Assembly (NCBI GenBank): GCA_947473445.1
Contig: CANJEU010000091.1
Span: 1 to 7,621, forward strand
Reading direction: 5' to 3'
DNA: 7,621 nucleotides
Source: Fidelibacterota bacterium
GTDB lineage: Bacteria > Pseudomonadota > Alphaproteobacteria > Rhodospirillales > Rhodospirillaceae
A model generated the notes under the pieces. That model was not told the origin of the DNA, ran no database searches, and was given only the letters and a program-made list of their open reading frames with translations. The position numbers and the translations under genes were made by a program. Every line of letters begins with the position of its first letter. Position 1 is the first letter of the stretch. Below are positions 1 through 4,813 of this stretch, in pieces.

Positions 1-20
1 AAGCCAAATGCAGCGTCGGC

Positions 21-569
21 TTAGCCGCCGTGCGCGGCGGCGTCCGAGAAGACGAGGGTGTGGGTGGCCATCATGCGAATCACGCCTTCGGTGATATGCT
101 TGGATGACAGCGTCACGCCGCCGATATTCTCGATATCGCCTTTGATGCGCAGTTCGCCGTCCTTCTTGCCTTTGAACTGTGCACGCCATTCGGGCAGGCG
201 GACCTTGGAGTAGAGCTCCCAGCATTCCATAACTTCGAGGCCCAGGACCTCGCCTTTGGCCGACATCGCCAGGGCGTAGTACACGGTATCGTCCTTGCCG
301 AGCACATGATCGACGAAGAACCAGTCGCCGGTGGACACCCGCCAGGCGCGCACCTTGCGGTCGCGCAATTCAATCCCGCTGAATTCGCGAATATCGCGCA
401 TCTGCTTGTCGGTCAGCAGGCGGAAGTCCTCGGTGAAGGTGGCGTTTTTCGGAAACAGAAGCGCCATCGCCTGTTCGGCGGTCAGATACTGCGCGCCCGC
501 GACCGCCGGCTGAACAATGGCGGCGGCGGCGACGATGGCGGCGGGGTAGAGAAGAAACGTGCTGCGCAT
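21..569 (-). CDS. Exported FMN-binding-domain protein (probable ApbE substrate)
   Basis: This is a 182-residue protein that probably carries FMN covalently on the periplasmic side of the inner membrane. Residues 1-26 look like a Sec signal peptide: Arg2, then a long Ala/Val-rich hydrophobic stretch, with cleavage possible after AVA (24) or AGA (26). The mature part resembles small proteobacterial FMN-binding proteins: YLTAEQA near the start, WRVSTGDWFFVDHVLGK in the middle, PEWRAQF, then a C-terminal block GDIENIGGVTLSSKHITEGV at 144-163. Relatives usually have NISGATLS there; T153 sits at the flavinylated Thr, but the preceding residues are GGV instead of SGA. The gene follows the cytochrome-like gene by 46 bases and lies two genes after apbE, as expected for a donor/acceptor set. 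ATG at 569 is chosen because it opens directly into the signal peptide; its ribosome site is weak. The family is fairly sure; actual flavin attachment is inferred. Confidence 0.83.
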   Translation of the reverse strand: MRSTFLLYPAAIVAAAAIVQPAVAGAQYLTAEQAMALLFPKNATFTEDFRLLTDKQMRDIREFSGIELRDRKVRAWRVSTGDWFFVDHVLGKDDTVYYALAMSAKGEVLGLEVMECWELYSKVRLPEWRAQFKGKKDGELRIKGDIENIGGVTLSSKHITEGVIRMMATHTLVFSDAAAHGG

Positions 570-615
570 GGTTTCAATCTATCACGGGAGAACCCGGACC
601 CTCATCACTATCCTG

Positions 616-1089
616 TTAGTTCCCGGCCTGCTGGTTCCGGGGCCTCGATTTCGAGAGCCAATGGACGAAGAACGCCCCGATCGAGGCGAGACCGATGATC
701 CAATGCACAAGCGACGCCCAAGCCCGCCACTCCTCATCAATCATATAGATGTAGTAGAGGGCGTAGCCGGTCACGGTCAGGATGATAAAAAGCGCGGCTA
801 CCGTGCCGCCCGACCATCGCCGCCAGTTGGCGTTCCAGCCGCGCAGGATGTGAACCCCCCACAACAGGCCCAGGATGCCGATGGCGAAGAATGAAAAGCC
901 GGCATGGAGGATTTTCCACACAGGTTCAAGCGGGTGGGTCTGCGGGCCAAAGCGGCCTTCCGTCGTCATGAAGTAGTGCGTGATGAGCCACAAAACGCCC
1001 GTGAACCATGTGGCGAAACTAATGCCGTAAACCCACCAGCGGCGGCCCCGCGCCAGTTTAAGCGGGCCGCGCTCCACTCTCTCGCTCAT
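616..1089 (-). CDS. Four-helix membrane cytochrome b-like protein (DUF4405-like)
   Basis: This is a 157-residue integral membrane protein with four predicted helices at about 19-41, 58-83, 95-117 and 124-145. Positive residues at the N-terminus, after helix 2 (RGWNANWRRW) and at the C-terminus (SKSRPR) place both ends in the cytoplasm. Histidines H62 and H129 fall at the periplasmic ends of helices 2 and 4, and H80 and H143 at their cytoplasmic ends, which is what two stacked b hemes would need; H38 and H52 are additional. The pattern H-x17-H-x5-W and the TGYALYY segment recall DUF4405-type membrane proteins found beside flavinylated proteins. The likely role is moving electrons between a cytoplasmic or membrane donor and the exported flavoprotein encoded next. 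ATG at 1089 is preferred, 19 bases after the apbE stop; an in-frame TTG at 1128 would overlap apbE and add 13 polar residues. Heme binding is inferred, not shown. Confidence 0.8.
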   Translation of the reverse strand: MSERVERGPLKLARGRRWWVYGISFATWFTGVLWLITHYFMTTEGRFGPQTHPLEPVWKILHAGFSFFAIGILGLLWGVHILRGWNANWRRWSGGTVAALFIILTVTGYALYYIYMIDEEWRAWASLVHWIIGLASIGAFFVHWLSKSRPRNQQAGN

Positions 1090-1108
1090 CGCCCCGAAAT
1101 CCCCTGCT

Positions 1109-1972
1109 TTAGTCCTGGGCCGCCCCAACCGTTATCCACCCGGCGCCAGCTTCATAGAGATAGGCGATTGCGCCGAATTGGCCAAGGATTGCTTCGGCCT
1201 CGGACCCCGCCGCGAGCACGACTTTTGTCAGCGCATCCGCCGTCAGGGCGTCGCGCGCCGCGACCGCGACAAAACTATCGGCGCCGATACTCCGGCCGCT
1301 TTTTCCGTGCACATACGGGCCCACGCGCCTGTCGCCGGAGGGCTTCAAATGCTCGCGGCCGCTGCTGCACGCCAGCGCGCCGTCCTCGATCTCCACCACC
1401 GGCACCTCGTCCATCGCGATGGCCGAGCGCAAGTGGATGGGTTCGGTCCGGGGCCCCGCGACCCGCAGATCGCCGCCTGCATTGACCACCGCCTGGATGC
1501 CCGGCGCGAGGCCCATGGCAGCGATGGCTTGATCGATCGCATAGCCTTTGGCGATGCCGCCGAGATCGATCCAGAGGGGGCTTGCGAAACGGACGCGGTT
1601 TTCGCCCTCAAGGATGACGTCCCGCCAGGAGGCGTCCGGGTCCGGTTCCGGCGCGCCCGGGGGTCGCGGCAGAAAATCCCACGCCACGAGGCGGCCGGCG
1701 GTGGTGATGTCAAACAGCCCATCGCTCGCCTCGGATACCTTCTGAGCGAACCGCAGAACGGCGAAGGTGTGGGCATCGACCGTAACGGACGCGGCCGCGG
1801 CGTTGCGGTTCAGACGGCTCACGTCGCTCGCGGCTTCATGGAAGCTCATCAGCCGGTGCACTTCGGCGATCGCAGCGAACCCCTTGTCGATGGTCGCATG
1901 CGCCCCATCCACATCCGACATCTCAGCGCGGATATCGACCCGCGTGCCGAGCAGGGGACGGGCGCGGATCAT
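1109..1972 (-). CDS. apbE: FAD:protein FMN transferase, ApbE family
   Basis: This is a 287-residue Mg-dependent enzyme that transfers FMN from FAD to a Thr or Ser of a target protein. Family landmarks appear in order: PLLGT (6-10), MSFHEAASDVSRLN (42-55), DGLFDIT (84-90), IDLGGIAKGYAID (135-147), NAGGDLR (164-170), HGKSG at the usual DPxTG position (222-226), and TADALTK (244-250), whose Asp and Thr belong to the metal site. Length is normal for a form without an N-terminal targeting region: it starts at MIRARPLLGT, and upstream in-frame codons read as Arg-rich sequence with no start or hydrophobic stretch nearby, so it looks cytoplasmic. Its ATG overlaps the TGA of the preceding gene as ATGA, implying translational coupling. 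The obvious substrate is the FMN-binding protein two genes downstream. Family assignment is very secure; the substrate is inferred from context. Confidence 0.95.
   Translation of the reverse strand: MIRARPLLGTRVDIRAEMSDVDGAHATIDKGFAAIAEVHRLMSFHEAASDVSRLNRNAAAASVTVDAHTFAVLRFAQKVSEASDGLFDITTAGRLVAWDFLPRPPGAPEPDPDASWRDVILEGENRVRFASPLWIDLGGIAKGYAIDQAIAAMGLAPGIQAVVNAGGDLRVAGPRTEPIHLRSAIAMDEVPVVEIEDGALACSSGREHLKPSGDRRVGPYVHGKSGRSIGADSFVAVAARDALTADALTKVVLAAGSEAEAILGQFGAIAYLYEAGAGWITVGAAQD
1969..1972 (-). promoter_or_regulatory. ATGA stop-start overlap (DUF4169 gene to apbE)
   Basis: The TGA of the small gene and the ATG of apbE share bases as ATGA. There is no strong ribosome site just ahead of apbE, so its translation probably depends on ribosomes ending the small gene. 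Confidence 0.8.
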
Positions 1973-2145
1973 TCGTCGAGCTTGGCGTCGTCGATGGTCC
2001 GCGCACGCTGCGTGGCCTTTTGCTCGTCGCGTTTTTTCTCGGCTTTTGTGCGCCCGAACTTGGCGCGGTTGGTCGCCGCTTCCGCCTCGGCCTCGTCGCG
2101 GCCCTTGCGTTTGCGCGCGATCCGCAGATTGACGACGTCACCCAT
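1969..2145 (-). CDS. Small DUF4169-like protein
   Basis: This is a 58-residue, highly charged, probably helical cytoplasmic protein. It begins MGDVVNLRIARKRKGRDEAE, followed by ATNRAKFGRTKAEKKRDE. The NLR.ARK opening and the ANRAxFGRTKAEK core match the DUF4169 family of small alphaproteobacterial proteins, which has no established function. The usual KLDGHR-type tail is reduced to DDAKLDE. ATG at 2145 is chosen because the family motif starts there and a GAGG ribosome site (2152-2155) lies 6 bases upstream, overlapping the chvG stop codon (TGAGG). A longer in-frame reading back to 2424 would run antiphase through the chvG kinase domain and is not credible. The stop overlaps the apbE start by 4 bases. 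Its role in the operon is unknown. Confidence 0.85.
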   Translation of the reverse strand: MGDVVNLRIARKRKGRDEAEAEAATNRAKFGRTKAEKKRDEQKATQRARTIDDAKLDE

Positions 2146-2153
2146 CGGTCGCC

Positions 2154-3872
2154 TCAGTGCGCGGCCGGCAGCAGCACGACAAATCTCGCGCCGCGGATCG
2201 TGCCGTCGTCGCCGATGATGTTCTCGGCATAGATCTGCCCGCGGTGGCCCTCGACGATTGTTTTGGAAATCGAAAGGCCAAGGCCCGAGTGGGTGCCGAA
2301 TTTCTCGCCCTCGGGACGTTCTGAGTAGAAGCGGCTGAAGATTGTCGCTTCCTTGCCCGCAGGAATTCCGGGGCCTTGGTCCTCGACCGTGACGATCACG
2401 TAGCGGCCCTGGCGTCCGGCCCACACCGAGATTACGCCCCGGGGCGGACTAAAGGAGACGGCATTGCCGATGAGGTTGCGGAAGACCTGACCAATACGAG
2501 TCTCAAGGCCGAACACGACCAGCTCCGGCGCGCCTTTCTGCGCCGTATCCTCGACCACCTGCACGCGCGGCGCTTCGGGATTGTCGGTGGCGTTTTGAAC
2601 TTCCGCCAGCGCCTCCACCAGCGGCTTGATCTTCATCGGCGCCATTTCGCCGCGCGACATCTCGGCGTCGAGACGCGACGCGTCGGAAATTTCCGAGATC
2701 AAACGGTCAAGGCGCGTAACGTCGTCCATGATGATGGACATAAGCCGCTTCTGCTGCTCGGGATCTTTCACCCGGCCGACGGTCTCAACGGCGCTGCGCA
2801 GCGAGGTGAGGGGGTTCTTGATTTCGTGCGCGACATCGGCGGCAAAATGTTCGGTGGCGTCCATACGCCGCCACAGGGATTCCGTCATATCGCGCAGGGC
2901 TTCGGACAGTTCGCCGATCTCGTCATTCCGTTTGGAAAGATCGGGGATCGTGTGCTGGCGGTTCTTCGAATCGCGCACCCGCTTGGCCGATATGGCGAGC
3001 TGACGGACGGGGCGGGCGATCGTACCTGCAAGGAACAACGAGGTCAGCACCGTCAGCGCGAGCACCCAGGCGAACATCCCCAGGATCGAGCCGCGCACGG
3101 CGAACATGCGCTTGTCGACATTGCTGCCGTCGCGCGAGACCAGAAGCGCGCCGACGATCTGTTTGTAGAACTGCACGGGAACGGCGACGGACAGCACCTT
3201 CTGGCCGTCGTTGCGCAGGCGCACGGAGTTGCCCGCTTCACCGGCCTGCAACGCGGCCATGACCTCCTTGTAGTCGGGTGCGTTGGGGCGCGCCTGATCG
3301 TTATAGGGCTCAAGCGTTCGATCGACCGTCAGACGGCCGATCGTGGCATCATAGACCTTGTGCACGACGCGCAGCACCGTGCTGCTCTCCATGGGCGGCA
3401 GATCCTGGACTTGAACTTCGCCGCCCGGGCCCTGCAGCAGGCGCGAGTCGGCCAGAAGTTTACCGTCCCGGTCGAACAGTTGCGCCCGCAGGCGCGCCAA
3501 GGAAGCCTGACGCCGCAGCAGCTGGCGGGCCGGATCGGGATCGATCACGCGCATCGCGCCTTCCGGGGTGAAGAGCGGGATGGCGTCGTTGTCGGCGATC
3601 ACGACCGCGCCTTCGCCGATGGATGCGGCGATCAATTCGCCCTGTGTCCGCAAGGCGTCGAGTTCGGCGGCGATCAGCGTGTCTTCGTACTGGTCAAGGA
3701 ACAGGAGCCCGAGGACGAGCAGGACCGGGGCCGCCAGATTGACGGCCAGGATGCGCAAGGTCAGCGGCGAGAACAACCGGCGCAGAGGTCCGCGCGCCCC
3801 GGCCGCTTCCGTGGCCGCGGTCTCGGACTTCATGCGTAGATCGTCCAGGCGAATATCGCCGTCCGCGTTCAC
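2154..3872 (-). CDS. chvG: ChvG-type sensor histidine kinase
   Basis: This is an inner-membrane sensor kinase, partner of the ChvI-type regulator encoded just upstream. Counting 572 residues from the GTG at 3872: cytoplasmic leader, helix 1 at about 38-62 (SPLTLRILAVNL..., the typical ChvG opening), periplasmic sensing region about 63-260 (starting DQYEDTLI, including LRTQGELIAASI), helix 2 about 261-283, HAMP 284-337, HisKA with AHEIKNPLTSL (phosphoacceptor H349), then ATPase boxes N (NLIGNAVSFSP, 466-476), G1 (DQGPGIP, 498-504) and G2 (HSGLGLSI, 528-535). All catalytic residues are present. In other alphaproteobacteria ChvG/ChvI responds to acid, cell-envelope or host-related stress; in rhizobia ChvG is held by periplasmic ExoR, which is not in this window. 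The start is uncertain: AAGGA (3883-3887) sits 10 bases before GTG 3872 but only 1 base before GTG 3881; ATG 3833 has no good ribosome site. All three keep every domain. Confidence 0.95.
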   Translation of the reverse strand: MNADGDIRLDDLRMKSETAATEAAGARGPLRRLFSPLTLRILAVNLAAPVLLVLGLLFLDQYEDTLIAAELDALRTQGELIAASIGEGAVVIADNDAIPLFTPEGAMRVIDPDPARQLLRRQASLARLRAQLFDRDGKLLADSRLLQGPGGEVQVQDLPPMESSTVLRVVHKVYDATIGRLTVDRTLEPYNDQARPNAPDYKEVMAALQAGEAGNSVRLRNDGQKVLSVAVPVQFYKQIVGALLVSRDGSNVDKRMFAVRGSILGMFAWVLALTVLTSLFLAGTIARPVRQLAISAKRVRDSKNRQHTIPDLSKRNDEIGELSEALRDMTESLWRRMDATEHFAADVAHEIKNPLTSLRSAVETVGRVKDPEQQKRLMSIIMDDVTRLDRLISEISDASRLDAEMSRGEMAPMKIKPLVEALAEVQNATDNPEAPRVQVVEDTAQKGAPELVVFGLETRIGQVFRNLIGNAVSFSPPRGVISVWAGRQGRYVIVTVEDQGPGIPAGKEATIFSRFYSERPEGEKFGTHSGLGLSISKTIVEGHRGQIYAENIIGDDGTIRGARFVVLLPAAH

Positions 3873-3887
3873 GGCTAGCACTTCCTT

Positions 3888-3913
3888 GTGTCGTGGACCG
3901 GTGTCGTGAACCG
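3888..3913. repeat. Tandem 13-base duplication in the chvI-chvG gap
   Basis: GTGTCGTGGACCG (3888-3900) is followed immediately by GTGTCGTGAACCG (3901-3913), differing at one base. The duplication lies just upstream of the AAGGA ribosome site of chvG and accounts for half of the 48-57 base gap. It may be a simple replication-slippage duplication or may affect chvG translation. Confidence 0.6.
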
Positions 3914-3929
3914 GCGGCGGCCCCCGCGC

Positions 3930-4658
3930 TTACTCGAGCGAGGCGGCCGTCGTGCCGTTGGTTTCGTTATATTTGTAGCCGACGCCGTACAAGGTTTCGA
4001 TATGGGCGAAATCCTTGTCCACTTCGCGGAATTTCTTGCGCAGGCGTTTGATGTGGCTGTCGATGGTGCGGTCGTCGACATAGATATGTTCGCCGTAAGC
4101 CGCATCGATCAACTGATCGCGGCTCTTCACGTGACCCGGCCGCTGTGCAAGCGCCTGGATGATCAGGAACTCGGTGACGGTGAGGTTCACGGCCGCGCCT
4201 TTCCACAGGCACATGTGTTGCGCGGGATCGAGCACAAGCTCGCCGCGCTTGAGCGATGTCGCCGAGACACCCGGGCCGTCCATCTGCTTTTGCGCTTCGA
4301 GGCGGCGGAAAATCGCGCGCACGCGTTCGATCAGCAGGCGTTGCGAGAACGGCTTCTTAATATAATCGTCCGCGCCCATGCGCAGGCCCAGAAGCTCGTC
4401 GACCTCGTCGTCCTTGGACGTGAGGAAGATGACGGGCATAGCGGTCTTTTCGCGCAATTTCTGCAAAAGTTCGATGCCGTCCATCCGCGGCATCTTGATG
4501 TCGAGGATGGCGAGGTCGGGCATTTCCGCTGTCATGCCGCGCAAGGCATCCGCGCCGTCCCTGTACTGCGTTACGCCGAAGCCTTCGGCCTCCAGGACCA
4601 TGGAAACGGATGTCAGAATGTTGCGATCGTCGTCAACGAGAGCGATTCGATAAGCCAC
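3930..4658 (-). CDS. chvI: ChvI-type response regulator (OmpR/PhoB family)
   Basis: This is a 242-residue DNA-binding response regulator, phosphorylated by ChvG. Receiver domain about 1-118: acidic pocket D10/D11 in LVDDDRNILTSVS, phosphoacceptor D53 in AILDIKMPRMDG, T80 in IFLTSKDDEVDEL, K102 in DDYIKKPFSQRLL. A short linker leads to an OmpR-type winged helix, about 137-231, with VNLTVTEFLIIQAL, the recognition-helix region VDDRTIDSHIKRLRKKFR, and a wing ending ETLYGVGYKY. The receiver is so close to known ChvI sequences (DDDRNILTSVS, FDIKMPRMDG-like, GADD.I.KPFSQRLL) that the assignment is firm. It starts at a GTG with TGAGGT 3 bases upstream (4662-4667). It is the first gene of the run; chvG follows after about 57 bases. 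The 155-base gap upstream probably holds its promoter. Confidence 0.96.
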   Translation of the reverse strand: MAYRIALVDDDRNILTSVSMVLEAEGFGVTQYRDGADALRGMTAEMPDLAILDIKMPRMDGIELLQKLREKTAMPVIFLTSKDDEVDELLGLRMGADDYIKKPFSQRLLIERVRAIFRRLEAQKQMDGPGVSATSLKRGELVLDPAQHMCLWKGAAVNLTVTEFLIIQALAQRPGHVKSRDQLIDAAYGEHIYVDDRTIDSHIKRLRKKFREVDKDFAHIETLYGVGYKYNETNGTTAASLE

Positions 4659-4661
4659 GTA

Positions 4662-4667
4662 ACCTCA
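4662..4667 (-). promoter_or_regulatory. Ribosome binding site of chvI
   Basis: TGAGGT on the minus strand lies 3 bases before the GTG start. It is the feature that supports a GTG start for chvI, with no better ATG nearby. Confidence 0.6.
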
Positions 4668-4693
4668 CTTTCCGGAAAGGGGAGCGTATGTCG

Positions 4694-4740
4694 TAACGCG
4701 CGTGGTGCCCCCCAAGTTCTCACCCGAGTGATAACACGCG
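4694..4740. repeat. Direct repeat TAAC(G/A)CGCG, two copies
   Basis: TAACGCGCG at 4694-4702 and TAACACGCG at 4732-4740 agree at 8 of 9 positions, 38 bases apart start to start (nearly four helical turns). The second copy overlaps the right arm of the palindrome. GTAAC also occurs at 4659-4663, against the chvI start codon. OmpR-type regulators often bind direct repeats, so these are candidate regulator sites, but chance in GC-rich DNA is not excluded. Confidence 0.35.
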
Positions 4741-4743
4741 GGT
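4722..4743. repeat. Interrupted palindrome, candidate operator
   Basis: The sequence ACCCGAGTG-ATAA-CACGCGGGT has 9-base arms matching at 8 of 9 positions around a 4-base centre. It lies 64-85 bases before the chvI start codon. Neither strand has a T-run after it, which argues against an intrinsic terminator and leaves an operator for a dimeric regulator as the better guess; ChvI itself is one candidate. Confidence 0.45.
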
Positions 4744-4813
4744 AATATGGCGAAAATATCGCGCAGGTATGTCTTCATAGCGGCCTTTACACCCATTAGG
4801 ACGCGGAATTCGG

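Larger units (their letters stand above)
4659..4813 (-). promoter_or_regulatory. Intergenic control region upstream of chvI
   Basis: These 155 bases separate the TPR gene stop from the chvI start and form the largest gap in the window, so the promoter of the chvI-chvG run most likely lies here. The middle part is AT-richer than its surroundings (about 4744-4760). It contains a near-perfect palindrome (4722-4743) and two copies of TAAC(G/A)CGCG. I could not place convincing -35 and -10 boxes, and no hairpin followed by a T-run was found that would end the TPR transcript. Promoter function is inferred from position only. Confidence 0.5.

Noticed and set aside
1090..1128. Upstream TTG start for the cytochrome-like protein
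   Set aside because: It overlaps the apbE end and adds 13 unconserved polar residues; the ATG at 1089 lies in the intergenic space and precedes helix 1 by a normal distance.
1178..2218. Plus-strand open frame (346 codons) opposite apbE
   Set aside because: It is the antisense shadow of apbE and the DUF4169 gene; low-complexity Arg/Ala sequence and no ribosome site support.
2146..2424. N-terminal extension of the DUF4169 protein into chvG
   Set aside because: The extension lies in another frame of the kinase ATPase domain and is Arg/Pro-rich; the family motif begins at the ATG at 2145, which has its own ribosome site.
2376..3839. Long plus-strand open frame (487 codons) opposite chvG
   Set aside because: It is exactly antisense to a kinase with all its motifs intact; the translation is rich in His, Arg and Gly with no recognisable domain, as expected for the reverse complement of a GC-rich gene.
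4722..4743. Palindrome as an intrinsic terminator of the TPR gene
   Set aside because: No T-run follows on the minus strand (GAGAACTTGGGG comes next), and it lies about 70 bases past the stop codon.
4750..4762. Short inverted repeat GCGA-AAATA-TCGC
   Set aside because: Four-base arms are too short to separate from chance in this composition.
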